Positions 47,652 through 60,295 of a DNA stretch of 64,000 nucleotides are shown one piece after another. The notes under the pieces are model-generated. The model did no database searches, was not told the DNA's origin, and worked only from the letters and a program-made list of their open reading frames with translations. The DNA is taken from NCBI GenBank assembly GCA_025201345.1, contig JAIXMG010000009.1:1-64000 (forward strand), given 5' to 3'. This DNA comes from Thamnidium elegans (taxonomy: Eukaryota; Mucoromycota; Mucoromycetes; Mucorales; Mucoraceae). The translations under genes and the position numbers were made by a program. Position 1 is the first letter of the stretch, and the number at the start of each line of letters is the position of its first letter.

Positions 47652-49068
47652 TTAATCCATATCAACAATGACCGGAGCATCATCCTCATCCTCATCTTCA
47701 TCCTCTGGTATATCCCAATCAAACTTTTTGACAATAAAATTTCTTAATTTTGTATATCTTGAAACTAATTTAGGTTCTGAACCTGGAATATTTTGTTGCA
47801 AAGTCTAGGTAGAACAGAATAGTGTTAAGATTTTTTTAATAAAAAAGAAAACGTTTTTACCTTTAACATAATTCCTGTGAAATTGTTTTCAGATAAAATA
47901 TCTCTGAAGAAATCATCAGGGCATTCGTCTAACTGGAACTCAAGTACATCTAAGTAGTATATAAGTAACTTGTTTTTTATATATATATATATTTGTATGT
48001 CTTTTACCCATAAATTCAACAAACATATCTGGCTTTTCTTTTATTAATTCTGGACAAGAACATAACAACTGAACAAGTTGCTTCCATTGATTAAAACCAG
48101 AAAAGTTTTGTGCCATTAATAAACATACAAAAGATAATTGCATTTCTCCAAGTAAGGTCTTGTAATCTATTCAAAAACAACTTAATTTTCTAATTTTCAA
48201 AGCAGCAGGAATTTTTTATAATTACTATTATTATATGCTTCTTTCAAAAGGTGGCGTACCAGCCAAGATTTATCTAGACTATAACGTGTAATTTCATCAC
48301 CGGATGCACCAGAAGGAAATGATTTACGAAGATCAAATGAAGTGAATTCCATACCTTCTTCTTTTTCAATTGCTTTACCGAGTCTCTTGTCTTTGATGTT
48401 GGAGTCATCGGATGATTTATCAGGTAAATGACTTACTTTACCATTGTTGGGAAGAATACGTCGAATTAATCCAGGTGTAATATACCCAGTTAATTTCTTC
48501 CAGCGCTGATAGTAGATGGGTGGATCCAGTGGGTAAGGTCCCATATTACGATCGAATTCTCGAATATCTAATATACACGATTTAAATTTAACAAGTTCAA
48601 ATATATGTATGTCATTTTATTTTTTATTTTACTGTAGCGAAGACGTTCTACTTGTGCTGGATCTAACTCGGTTTCGTCACGCAAGTCTTCAATTGCTGGA
48701 TTCCATTCTCTAACGAGAATCTAAAAACATGTTGAGATCTCCTATATAATAGTTTCTTTTTTTGAAAGTTTTTATTACCTCTTTTGATTCAAAGAAATGA
48801 AAGAAACCAGTTCTAATTCCTTGCACGCCTTCTTTACTCGTCGTACTAAAGTGAAATGATTAGTTTATTCAATGCTAAAGAAAAAAAGTCATTTGTCTTA
48901 CGAGAAATAAATGAAGTGTAAACCGGGAGGAATAAGTTTGACACCTTTGAATAGAGGTCCAATACCCCACGCGTTATAGTCAATACCGAATTCTAAATTG
49001 GGCGGTGCTTCCAAGAAGAGCATAAAGGCTCCTACTTCGAAAAGTTGATTAGCAAGTTCTTGATTCAT
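47652..49068 (-). CDS. AAR2: AAR2 splicing factor homologue
   Basis: Exons 49068-48902, 48845-48779, 48720-48633, 48567-48226, 48166-48008, 47949-47861, 47804-47652; 354 residues. N-terminal landmarks LEAPPNLEFGIDYNAW and GPLFKGVKLIPPGLHFIYF, then IREFDRNMGPYPLDP and LLGEMQLSFVCLLMAQNFSGF, match AAR2, which escorts Prp8 during cytoplasmic and nuclear maturation of the U5 snRNP. The C-terminus is very acidic. All seven exons are in phase. A small unknown gene lies upstream on the same strand. Confidence 0.93.
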
Positions 49069-49201
49069 AAAAAAAAAAGAAAAGGTTTAAGTTTGAAGAA
49101 AAAGAACAAGTAATTGAATTTAAAAGTTTCATTTTAGGTAGGAGATTTTAATTTATTTTTACAGGTGAAATATACAGAAGAAATATGTACTTTAAGATGT
49201 T

Positions 49202-49510
49202 TTATATTCTAGAACGCGTCTTATAAAGTGCAAATATAGGAGAAGAAATATTTAATATATAGGCATTTTTAATAACAAGTTTATCAGCTTGTTGACAAAC
49301 CAATTGCTCTTCTTCTAGCTCTTCTATTGTCGATGGCTTACTAGGTGAATCAATATTGGAACCATGTGAAGAAGAAGAAGATAACATATCAGAAGATTCT
49401 AAGCCTGGTATGGTACATGTATCTAACCGAGAAAGAGTAATACCTCTTCTGCGACAGGTAGAAGGACATGATTTTTTTAAAGGAGGTTCAGAACCAGCTG
49501 AAGTGCTCAT
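49202..49510 (-). CDS. Small uncharacterised protein
   Basis: Intact 102-codon frame from ATG (49510) to TAA. Ser/Pro-rich N-terminus (SEPPLKKSCPSTCRRRG), poly-Ser, then a Glu-rich helix (STIEELEEEQLVCQQADKLV). No family recognised. It lies 134 bp from the AAR2 start codon on the same strand. Composition is more protein-like than random frames nearby, but I have no independent evidence of expression. Confidence 0.5.
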   Translation of the reverse strand: MSTSAGSEPPLKKSCPSTCRRRGITLSRLDTCTIPGLESSDMLSSSSSHGSNIDSPSKPSTIEELEEEQLVCQQADKLVIKNAYILNISSPIFALYKTRSRI

Positions 49511-50225
49511 GATTCAAGTTCGGTCTTGGATTGACATTCTATTGTCCATATCTTTCTAGTGTTCTTGGTAGTTGTGTGATGATGCTGATGGTATAACGTA
49601 GGCTCTAGTTTGAAACAATATTTTCGGTTGGTGAGATTTATTACTATGACCTTTAAGATATCACCGAGATTAAGAGCTCTAGAAGCAGTAACAGAATGTT
49701 CATCCTTGTAATAACGCAGTTCAGAATCAAGTAATACAAAGTATCGTGATTGCCACCTAGAACTGCCAAATGCATTATTTGTAGATAGTTTATTTAACCA
49801 TCCTGAACGAGATATTGTAGTGATGGTAATTATTGAATAATATATAAAGCAAAAAAAAAAAAAAAGTATATGGCATTGTATTTATATTAAAAGTGAAGAA
49901 TATGGGCCCAAGTTCCTTATTGTTCTCAATATCACACCCAGAGAGAAACTTCCAAAAGAAGAAAAACCTAGAAATTTGAAAATAATTGTTGGTTAGTTTA
50001 CCCTTTATCTCTTTATGTAATAAAATGGCAATTTATTTCAATTAAAAGATGGCGACAGAATGAGTGTGTTTCGGTTGACTTGATAGTTTCTTATACACCA
50101 CTTGCAAATGAATATAGCGTTTTTATTTTCTCTTAGGTTAAAAGTAAAGATAATTCGGGCAACTCTAAATTGATGTAACTATATGTAACGATTTTTACGA
50201 TATTTCATTTGTGGATGGATAAAAT

Positions 50226-50432
50226 TTAACGGTCTCTATTGAGCCAGCAGAACAATCAAGTAAAGTTGGCAAAGGATATTACTGGTGTCGAAAGCCTGTG
50301 TGCGGTAACATACCCACTTGCCCTCAAGAATTAAAGGTTTGGATAGGTGGCGTTTATAGTGCTTGTCAGTCTGCTTGTTCAGTGTCGAGCTTCTGTTTAT
50401 ACAATTATCTGGTGTCCTTAATTTATTTCTAA
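50226..50432 (+). pseudogene. Thaumatin-like protein fragment
   Basis: A 69-codon frame without a start (stop upstream) reads VSIEPAEQ...GYYWCRKPVC...PTCPQELKVWIGG, then YSACQSACS. The CP-EL-V...G..ACxSAC pattern with its cysteines is characteristic of fungal thaumatin-like domains. The domain's later Cys-rich part (FCC...) is replaced by FCLYNYLV and a stop, so the gene is broken at both ends. A missed upstream exon cannot be fully excluded. Confidence 0.55.
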
Positions 50433-50943
50433 AATACCATAGAAATCATAAAAACAAAAAAATGGTTCAAATACCCATGTATTTTACATATTGCTTATAG
50501 AGATAAAGTAACATTTTATTATAAAAAAAATATATGTACGCTATATAAAGTGGGACAGACGTTAGCCGTTCTCTCTCTCTTCTTTTTTAAAAAAGAAAAG
50601 AAAAGAGGAGACCGTTTCCCGAGCATAGCCGCGTGGAGGCCTCTGTCATTGTATGCTCTTCGCTTTTTGATGGGAGTACGGACAAAAATCGACCAAGAAA
50701 ACTGCTGGCTCCCGACACATTGCGCGAGTTACCAAACTGCTCCCGGAACTGGAAAAAACGCAGAAATTTACACTTTGATTTATTACACGGAAAAAGAAAC
50801 TACAACTAAAACCGTGACCTAGCCCAGCCAGGGTTTGCCTTCTACAAAAGAGAAAAAAAAAGTAGTGAGAAGGATATAAAATAAGAAGAAGAAAAAAAAA
50901 CCATACCTAGAATCGCGTTTCCGAGAACGGTTTCTGCTGAAAG

Positions 50944-50944
50944 G

Positions 50945-50980
<36 letters not shown>
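50944..50980. repeat. (GTT)n microsatellite
   Basis: About 12 uninterrupted GTT units in intergenic DNA. Confidence 0.95.
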
Positions 50981-52111
50981 ATGCTGGACTTAAGCTTAAG
51001 TTGCTGGAGGCTGATAAAGGAAAAAGAAAAACAAAAGTTGGCGATAGCCTTTTATACCAATAAAAAATAAAAATGCCTCGGCTTTCGTCATATATTGCAT
51101 GTGATATTTTTTCTCACACAATAGGGCGTAAAAAGTGTTTTTGTTATTATGTTTACTCAAAGAAAGGAAGAAAAAGGTTATTTTTTAATGCGAATACATC
51201 TTTTTCTTTTACCCTTATGGTATCTGTCAAATCCTTAAATTCAGTACAATAGAGGTTTTTCATATAAAGGATTACATGAGTAAAGGGAAATAATACTTAA
51301 AGTCTGTTGTCAAAATGAAAAAAAATCCTGGTATACGCTAAGGATGTATAGATAACAGTATTTATTTTTTAAAACAGGTTTTACTGTTTCAAAAAAAATG
51401 GTCTAGACTTTATAATTAGTTCAAGGTATGTATACTCAAGAAATTGTGATGACCTTCTTTTTTTTTAGCAAAAGAGGTGATATGTTCGAGCTATACATTA
51501 GACATATCTATACATCTTATATAGATTCTCAACAATAATATTATTCCACAAAACGCTGACATAATCACTGTATATCTAAACACTTTTTGTATCTGCAAAG
51601 TATGTTTAATGGTCAATGATATCGGTTTATTATATTTTTTTTCTAAATATTACAAGCAACATACCTCTCTTACTAGGAAATTATTGATCCCATTCAGAGC
51701 AGTATCGCAGTGACACGGAATACATAATTGATGCTATCTAGAGCAAATATGGGTTGAAAAACCAGCAATTAGACTTGTCCTGTATCATTATTTATACACT
51801 ACTTTTTACTTTTAGAAGGATTATCGAGTTACTATTGCTGGTAGTTGATGGTTTAGTTGTCGTTATAAGTTTAAGCGAGGGCTGTACATACTCCCATATA
51901 ACATAAAATTACTTAGAAGGATTTTCTCAAAATAGCGGCTGAATTTTAAAAAAAAACCCTTGGGGGGGGTGGCGATATAGTCCTGGGCCCATGAACTACC
52001 TGATTGACTAAATGGGTATTTATGATCTAAAAGTGTAAAGAAAAAATAGTTGTTTTTATTGCTTTACAAAAAAGGGAAATATGTGTATAAAGATCATTCA
52101 AGTCTTATTTA

Positions 52112-54313
52112 CTAAGCATCGGCAGACACAAAATGATAATGCTCTAGTTCATCATTATATCCTACTTTATCGTCGTCTGTTAGACTAGTTAAATGAAATG
52201 AAGCATCGTGTCTATGATAATTGATAATTAATAAATTTGTACTTTTTTTGTATCTGTTGTACAACTTACGAATTTAATCTGCTTGTCATTTCTGTTAAAT
52301 TAAGATCAAGTGCTTTTGTGATGAATTCTCCAATTTGTGTATTTTCATGGCTTCCAATCAAGTATTCTGATCCTTTTCCGTAAGCATATAAATTAACATC
52401 GACGCCGCTGTGACCATGTGTAGCCCACTATATATATATATATATATATATAAAGAGTTAAAATAGGTATATACATGTATATATATATATATTACCCCTA
52501 ACTGAGCTCGCTTAGAAACCATATCAGCTAAATATTTATCTAATGATTTTTGAGAAGAATTGTTGCTTTCTAACAAATGTGTGATTTCTTTTTCTGTAGG
52601 ATCTGTTAAACCAAGATTTTGTTTTAAAATATCATTTGAAATGAAATCTCGAGTTGAATTTGATTGAAGCATTTTTTTGGCCAAGTTAATAGTAGAGGAT
52701 TTTATATTTGTCAATACATCTGGATACCAAAGGTATTCGGGGTATCCTTCTGCTACTTGTCTTGCTAATGATAATCCGCCAGTCTCATGATCACTAGTAG
52801 AAATCATGATTGTATCAGGATGTTCATCAATATACTTTTTTACTAGTTCAATCGTATTTTGATATTCGAGAATTTCGTGCACGTGCGTTGCAGCATCATT
52901 CCTATAAGTTCATATTATTGTTTAGTTATTTTTTTGATAGTTCCGATTATTACATGTATAATATATAATTTTTACGAGTGAGCAGCCATGTCAATTCTAC
53001 TTCCTTCAATCATTAAAAAGAAACCTTTTTCTGTTTCTTCAGTTGCTTTAAAAAGGATATCAAGAGCCTTTTTAGACATTTCAGTTAAACTAGGTTCTAC
53101 TTTTGAATCTCTATCAATTTCATAAGCCATATGCTAAACCATATATAAAAAAAAAACGTTATTTAGTAACAACATAAATAAATAAGATCTTATCTCTCTT
53201 ACATCGGATGAAAATAAACTAATGGCAGGTAATACAGTTGAATGAATAGGTATAGCATCAAATGCGTCTTTGTTATTATACATCATGGTAGTCCAGTTAT
53301 ATTTCTTTTGTCCTTCATCAAATAAATTCCTTTCATCTGATCTACATCCTCCCATTGATTTTGGTAAAAAGTGACAATAACCTCCTCCAAACATTAAATC
53401 GACACTTCTACCTAATGGATTATCTCCCATCTGTTGTGAAGCAATATTATTTTCATCGTTTCTATCTTCAACATGGGAAGAAAATGAAGCAGGTGTAGCA
53501 TGTGTAATTCGAGAAGTTGCAACAAGACCAGTTAACATACCTTGCATATGCTTTGCAGATTCAAGAACTGTACCACAGGGTAACCTTCTAGGATCAACTA
53601 TTTTATAACAATTAAATTGGTTTTTTCATCAAGTTGAATTCATATTGTTATATACCTCCAATTGCTCCGTTATATGTTTTGATGTTACAACTAAAAGCTG
53701 TTGCACCAGCGGCACTATCGGTAACTAAAGATGAGGAACTTCTTGTTCTAGATTGTCCGACATGAATTGTATCCAATGGCATTTGATAATCGTAAGGTTT
53801 TTTATTGGTATACTGGTAATATGTTCTTGCGAACGAAACTGAAGCAGGACCAAGTCCATCACTTATCATCATAATTACATTCTTTGGTTTAGGTGGTACC
53901 ACATTTGTTGTAAATCGTGTTGGTTGTTCTTTTCCGTTATTTACTATAAAATATTTTTTTTAGTATAGTATAAATAAATTAAATTGATTACTTTGAATAC
54001 AAACATTTGTTAAAAAACCAAGGATTACGACTGATATCAGAAGCTATTTCATTTGATGTTTTAATACTAGCAGTAATAGATATTCCAATAACGGATATTA
54101 TTGTAATAGTACAAGCACCAATAATCCATTTACGATATCTGGACTATTATGGTCTTTTTTTAATGAAAACGGAAAATTATTTAAATTAAAACTTACAACA
54201 CAAGAGGATCTTTTTTCATTTGGAACCCAACTGTTGTCTAATGAAATATCTTCACCAAGATCTTGTTCATCTGAAGACCTTGATTCATATTGATTTAAAA
54301 GTGCTTGACTCAT
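52112..54313 (-). CDS. Vacuolar-type alkaline phosphatase (Pho8-like)
   Basis: Exons 54313-54197, 54143-54005, 53943-53656, 53597-53203, 53133-52976, 52901-52496, 52427-52270, 52211-52112; 586 residues. A cytosolic N-tail is followed by one membrane anchor (WIIGACTITIISVIGISIT, ~residues 45-63), a type II topology like yeast Pho8. Alkaline phosphatase landmarks: ISDGLGP (metal Asp114), nucleophile Ser162 in VTDSAAGATAF, FFLMIEGSRIDMAAHSND, STSDHETGG, and THGHSGVDV. Intron 2 uses the less common donor GTTTGT; it is the only choice that keeps the frame. The enzyme hydrolyses phosphomonoesters in the vacuole. Confidence 0.93.
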
Positions 54314-57195
54314 CTTTTTTTTTTTTTTTACACGCAAAATAAATTAAAGAAGGGAGGAAAAAGAAGTGTAAAAAAGAAGAGAGTAAAAAAATATTTTGTT
54401 TGCAAGATTAAGCGGAGATTTAATATGATATCAACAGCGTCGATCTTTTTTTCCATAAAGCTTTTTTTTTTTAACAGAAAAAGGTACGTCATGAAGGGTC
54501 TTTTTAGTACATTGTATTTATAAGGAGAATTTCCCAAGTCAAATCGGCATATATTAAATATATTAGGGAGCGAAACGGTTTTTTTTTTTATATATATAGC
54601 ATCTTCACTTATAAAAGACATTAAAAACTAGTTTCGGGGAAAAAAAAGTCTTATGGTGACATCAACTTTAACTAGATGATGACATTTCTGCAAGCGGTTG
54701 TTGTTCTTATTCTATACAAAGAACTTTAATAACATAGTTACCAGTAAAGTAACGATCCCGTAAGAAAAAGGGAGGGACCTCATACCACCAAGCCCTGAAA
54801 ACTATCCGATCTGATTTAATGGTACACAAAATATTTAGTACCTTTTTGACTGAAGCACACTAGAAATATAAATATTTATTTCCCATGGCTTGATTTGATT
54901 TAATGAACTAATTTAAGGGGTTTTAACTACTAAGCCAGCAGCTAACATAAACAAACGTTCTCTCACGTACAAGGGCTCAGTCTTTATAATAAGGAATAGA
55001 AATTGTATTTTTTAAACCAGCTGTTTCTTTTATATGATTCAATACCTGCTGGCGTAACTGCAAGTACTTCATATACTTGACATTTGAAGTAAGAAAGCAT
55101 GATGGCGAATTAAACCTGTCTCTGGACCACTATTAGCGATAGAGACCAGGAGGAGGACCCAAGAGGCAGCAATTTTTTAATTTCGCTGGGGAACGAAACT
55201 GTTAATGGATTAGGTTGATCAACTGCAAAATACGTCCTTCCGTTTAATATGTTATCTGAAGGAATTTAAAGTAGTGGAAGCTGATATTATTAGTAGTAGT
55301 AACACTACGATAAATGAAGTATATAGTGATTAGATCACAATTTCCAATTGATTTGTTTACTGTTATGTATTTCAATGGTATGCCATCTTCTTGAAACATG
55401 AGATCATGACCCGCGCTCCTCCGCGAGTTTTTCCAAAATTAAAAAGCAAGATAGAAAAAATAGCTTATAAACGATCAGAAGCACCTTCAATATTTATTTT
55501 CATAACCGGCTACCACCAGCTCTTAATAAGCTCAAAACAATAATATTCAGCTGCAGAATGAGTAGTGCTTTAGAGTACCTGTGGTACGAGAACAAAAGGC
55601 TTTCGTAATTAATAAAGACATCCCTCAAAGTTTAAGTTTGAAGTAAAATAAATAATTACTTTTTCTGCTATAGTTTTTGCTTTCCATCGTTAGATTGATT
55701 TAGTAAATAAATAATAGATGTCCTTCTCATATACAAGGGTTCAACTTTCAGAATAAGACAATAATACTATAATTTTTAATAAAAAACGATGTTAATATAA
55801 AAATGATAACAAAAAAGCTAATAAATCCTTCCTCCTAAACAGATATTTTTATTAGATTTTTAACGTAAGTTTTAACAGCTTTACAGTCATCTTCAATACA
55901 GGAAACAAAAAGCTCATGGTAAACTCGTCCTCGTTTATATCATCGTTTAATAATTCATTATTATCATCAGAGCAGAAGTTTTTATACAATGATAAAATAC
56001 GCGAGCAATATTTTTTATATTTGAGCTTTTCTTCTTGTCCTTCCTTCTTCTTGTCTCGGCAACTTTTAAAGAGATTTGTCTGCGGCATCTTTTGGCGACT
56101 AGATAAAATAATACCAGAGATTTAGTATATGTTTAAATTAAACCTTTACAATTAACTTACTAAAGTTATTAGCTTCTTAGATGTGCCATCTTGTTGCGGT
56201 TGAACACATGGCTTTTTATGTAATTTTGTGCTACGCGCGGATACTGCGGAGAGCGCAGCAAAGCGTTCGGCTTGGTTCAAATGGAGGTGTATATCTGTTT
56301 TGTATCGACACTATCTTAAAATAAAATAGACGCATTAAATGAAATAGATGGCGAGATAAGAGTACCCTTTCTTCTTTTTAAGGAAGTGCATACCATAGCA
56401 GAGTGAGTTAGACGTATATCAAAGGTTAGTAAAATAGAAGAAATGTTAAGAAAAAAAAAAGTTGAAGCAAGATAATTTAACTCTGATAAGCCAATTGAAT
56501 CAATTGAATCAAAAGTAATAAATAATGATCAGATTGACAATGAGGTAAAAATACGACATGTACGTTTTAGGAAAAGTATAAAGATTAGAAAAAAGTGTGA
56601 GAAGTTTTGTACCAATAACTATGGGAGGTCTAGGTAGTGTTTGTTTCTAAATAAAGCCGGCTTTTTAAGAGAAAAAGTAAGTAGTACGACTCTTTTAAAG
56701 CATGATTTTCTCTTGATTCGACAGTGAGAAGTCTAACACGCATTTGGTAACAGATTGCAAGACAAAAAAGTCTGCTTACCCGCGTCATCTTGTAAAAAAA
56801 AACACAGTCATTAAAAAAAAACTTTTTTTGTTTCACTTGATTATTCCGAATTTATATCATTGGCTGAAAGGGACTTTGGGGGGTGCGTGTGTGTGTGTGG
56901 GGGGAAGGGAGTTTGACTCCAAAATCAAACATTAAAAACGGACGTTTAGCGGAGAAAAAAAAAGGGGGGGGGGGAGTTGACTGAGTTGCCTTAGAAACGC
57001 ATTTAAGATGGTAGTTTATCATCGGCACAAAAAAATTTTTTTGTCAATTATATATAAAAAGGTCATCTACTCTGGGATAGCTTATTCGTTTTTCCTTTCC
57101 TTTTTTTTTCACATAATTAATTTTTTATTTTTTAATTGAAAATAGTTGCTTTCTTTTATAAAATAATATCGATTATCAATTAAAAAAAAAAAAAA
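54314..57195. other. Gene-poor interval with decayed coding traces
   Basis: 2.9 kb with no intact multi-exon gene. A minus-strand coding-like trace lies at 54985-55440. A 78-codon minus frame (55852-56088; Lys-rich N-terminus MPQTNLFKSCRDKKKEG) is uncertain. Phrases around 54960-55020 and 55720-55780 resemble each other (CA(C/T)GTACAAGGG-like), hinting at an old duplication. A G10 run lies near 56965. Confidence 0.4.
54985..55440 (-). pseudogene. Decayed protein-coding remnant
   Basis: Successive minus-strand segments in different frames read like protein: FQEDGIPLKYITVNKSIGNC, then NGRTYFAVDQPNPLTVSFPS with EIKKLLPLG, then MLSYFKCQVYEVLAVTPAGI. Stops and frame changes separate them. Family not recognised. 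Confidence 0.35.
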
Positions 57196-57733
57196 ATGGA
57201 ATATCAATTTGGCAGTTGTAAGTGAATTTTTTTTTTTTTTATTTAAAAAAAAATAAGCAAAATATTTAATTTCCCTGCTTAAAAAAATATATATATATAG
57301 TGGCACCAGTTCAACAACAAGCTAGTTGTTCTAGTAGTAAGCGTAGAATGGATGATGGTGATGATGAGGTAGAGTTAAAATATAATGAATTCCTCACACA
57401 CACACACACATATATAGAATCTAATATATATATAAAAAATGATAGCCCATTGTAACAAAACGCTATTTTGACCTGCATACACAATTTTCACCAAATCAAC
57501 CTATGCCAGAAAAGGATTTGCCTGCCATAACTTATGCTTCTCCTGATTACAGACCTCCACCACCTACTGACACACCTCTTTGGTTACAACCCATGAATGC
57601 TACTTCTCCAATGACTGAAGATGATTCTGAAGATGAATCTGTGATAACACCTTCTTATCAACAAAAGCAACAAGTTTTTGGTAAACCTGCAGTTGAATAT
57701 TGGGGAGATATGATGGTTGATCAATGGCAGTAA
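57196..57733 (+). CDS. Small proline-rich acidic protein, unknown
   Basis: Exons 57196-57217, 57301-57368, 57446-57733 join to 125 residues. The sequence is probably disordered: a basic SSSKRRMDDGDDE motif (possible nuclear localisation), ITYASPDYRPPPPTDTPLW, acidic TEDDSEDESV, and a C-terminal KPAVEYWGDMMVDQWQ that looks like a conserved short motif. No family recognised. Splice sites (GTAAGT, GTAGAG donors; TAG acceptors) keep the frame. Confidence 0.65.
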
Positions 57734-58085
57734 AACAAAACTTTGTAGTACATTCTCTATTTATTCCATTAGCTATTATTTCACTCTTTTTACAGAGAAC
57801 ATCATTCTTGTACATATATTATTTTATTATCCCCCTTCACCACACACCGCCCCCTTTTTTACTAAGAAATAATAATAAAAAAAATATGCTTTACACGACT
57901 GGGTTTTAAAAAGACGGTGTGTGTATGTGTGTGTGTGTGTGTGTGTGTGCATGTAAGGTTTTCTCAAACAATAAAGTGAGTGGGTTTCCGTCCTCCCCCC
58001 CTCCCCTCCTCTCTTTTTGTTATTATTTTTCCCTTTTTTTTTATTATTACTTTTTTATATTATTACTTGATAAAAAAAAATAAAT
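57734..58085. other. Intergenic, dinucleotide repeat and pyrimidine-rich promoter region
   Basis: A (TG)n tract at about 57916-57950 is followed by C/T-rich sequence (57990-58070) immediately upstream of the next start codon. Confidence 0.6.
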
Positions 58086-59771
58086 ATGAAATACTTTTTA
58101 CTAGTTTATATCTATTTAATTCTTCAAATAACCAATGCAAGAATTGTTGGATTTGAAGATAATGATATTCAATATTTTGGTCGTTGGCAAAAGACGTTAA
58201 CGGATATACAAAGTGTTTCGTCTGGAGCTTATCTAAAAACGACCATCGTACTGGATGAACAACAACGTCAAATTAAATTAAAATTGAGTAAAAGTGCTAT
58301 AATATATACGCAAATCGATAAACAAGGACCTATTAGTAAAATGGAAGCTATTGATAATGGTGTTTATCCTATTGAGTTGGTTATTAATTTACCTACAGCT
58401 ACAACTACTAGAACTATGATTACCATCATGTCCGATATTAGTTCCACTATTTGTCTTCAAGCTATTGAAATTAATGATGATAGTATGATGAAGATTCAAC
58501 AAGATAATCATCAACCTCATTTAATAGAATTCGTTGGACATGATTTAACACTTGGTTTAGGTACATCTAATTCTATTATGACTAGTTTCCCTTGGCTTGT
58601 ATCAAGTTTATTAGCTACAGAAAGATCTCAAATTGCTTTTCCTGGTGCATGGCTTATGGACCATCAAGAATCTATTGGTATGGAAACACAATACTTTAAA
58701 GGCACTAGCTTTTATTCACCAAGTATTGTTGTTGTATTACTTGGAGAATATGATCAATATCCGTACGCTTATACTATTAGATTATCTAATTTTTTATCTC
58801 GTATTCGAGAACATTTTCCTCATACGGTTATTTTAGTATTATCAGAACCATTAGGTGTATTGTTTCAAGAATCTCAATCTGCCGTTACTTTTTTAAATGA
58901 TGTTCAAACCGATCAAAATATTCATTTTATCGATACAACTGGATGGATACAATATGGTCATACTGCATATATCGATCCTGTAAAGTATTTATTTTTATTT
59001 TTATTATTATTATGTAGTCGTTACTTTATATATTTATATTTGTTTGTGTACGTTATTAGTTACATCTAAATGATATAGGTCAAGACAAATTCGCACGTAA
59101 ACTTGCCCCTCTTTTAAAGGCCAAACTTAACAGACAACCGTTTCCGGGACCTCGGCCGAACCCTAACCTACCTTTTCACTGGCAAACAATGGACGTAGGT
59201 CAAGAAAAGAGCGTTGGTTTAATAGGATCTGTCTCATTTGATTCAGCAAAAAAATTCACTCTTTGGGGTTCTGGTAAAGGATTTTTAAGTCAAGATGGAT
59301 TTCGATTTGTTTATCAAGCACTTTCAGGAAATGGAAGTATTCAAGTAACAATCGAATCTCATTCTGCTTTTGCTTCATGTGCTAAAGCAGGTATTATGAT
59401 GCGTGAGCATTTAGCGCATGGATCTCCTCATGTTATGTTGGGTTTATCTCCTCAAGATGGTTTATTTATACATCAACGTCAAATCAATTTAAATAGTACA
59501 AAACTCTTAAAGAAAAAGAGATTATCACCTCCTTACCGTTTACGTCTAACAAGACAAGGAAATACTAAATTTATAGCTCAAATTGGTTCTATCACAACTA
59601 ATACATGGGAAACATTTAGTGAAATTGAAAATACAACAACAATGATGGCACGAGACATATATGTTGGTTTAGCAGTGACCAGTTGTGATCCTACAGTTGT
59701 CTCTGTTGCAAAGTTTGCAGATGTAACACTTTCCGGTGGTGTTGGTGGTGGTGGCTTTTATTATCATAATC

Positions 59772-59802
<31 letters not shown>

Positions 59803-59824
59803 TGGTTTAGTCATTCAACAATAA
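58086..59824 (+). CDS. Secreted CE2/SGNH-hydrolase-like protein, nucleophile motif altered
   Basis: Exons 58086-58979 and 59060-59824; 552 residues. A signal peptide (MKYFLLVYIYLILQITNA) precedes a jelly-roll-like region (FGRW...SSGAYLKTTIVL) and an SGNH-type domain, the layout of carbohydrate esterase family 2. The C-terminal ~200 residues (VQVTIE-type SGNGSIQVTIESHS, AGIMMREHL, HVMLGLSPQDGLFIHQR) form a further beta-sandwich-like module, ending in poly-Gln. The DPLH motif (Asp297/His300) is intact, but block I reads FVGHDLTLG where GDS is expected, so the catalytic Ser is missing, and the GxND block reads LLGEYDQ. Likely a non-catalytic or altered-specificity wall/carbohydrate-binding protein. 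Confidence 0.8.
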
Positions 59825-60295
59825 CTTTTTATTATATTTCTTATACCCTCCAAATAAAAACAATTAAATTATATTATTATTATACTACCATTTCAATATA
59901 TTATTAAAGTGGGGCCTTTTATTTTTCCGCTCTCTCCTCTTATTACAAGCTAAATTGTACTGAGGAATGATCGGCACGTTATTGCCGAAAAAAAACGAGT
60001 TGTAATCCATTTTTATTGGGTAATATGTGTGTGTGTATTTTTAGGCAATTTTGATCTTTTTCCACACCCAACAAAAAGTAGTCTTAGGCTGTTCCCAAAG
60101 CAACAAAAAAAAAAAAGGAGGGAAAAAACTTTTTCCTTTTTTTTTTTATATATATAGTATATGTATCTCGGATGTCATTGCCGATATGATATATTTTATT
60201 AAATTGTTGTTAAATTTTGGGAGGGAAGGGGATGAGGGGGGTTAAAAGTGTATATGTATGTAAGTAATATTTATTTTAAATATAAGAGCTTTTTT
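59825..60295. other. Convergent 3' intergenic region
   Basis: Between convergent genes; AT-rich with A/G tracts near 60107-60125. Nothing recognised. Confidence 0.5.

Larger units (their letters stand above)
49511..52111. other. Long gene-poor interval
   Basis: Contains the thaumatin-like fragment (50226-50432), a GC-richer island (about 50560-50830) preceded by TATATAAA at about 50542, a (GTT)n repeat at about 50944-50980 and a G9 run near 51962. No complete gene found. Confidence 0.5.

Noticed and set aside
50550..50822. 90-codon plus-strand open frame in the GC-richer island
   Set aside because: It has no ATG at its start and no recognisable motif; an RNA gene is as likely.
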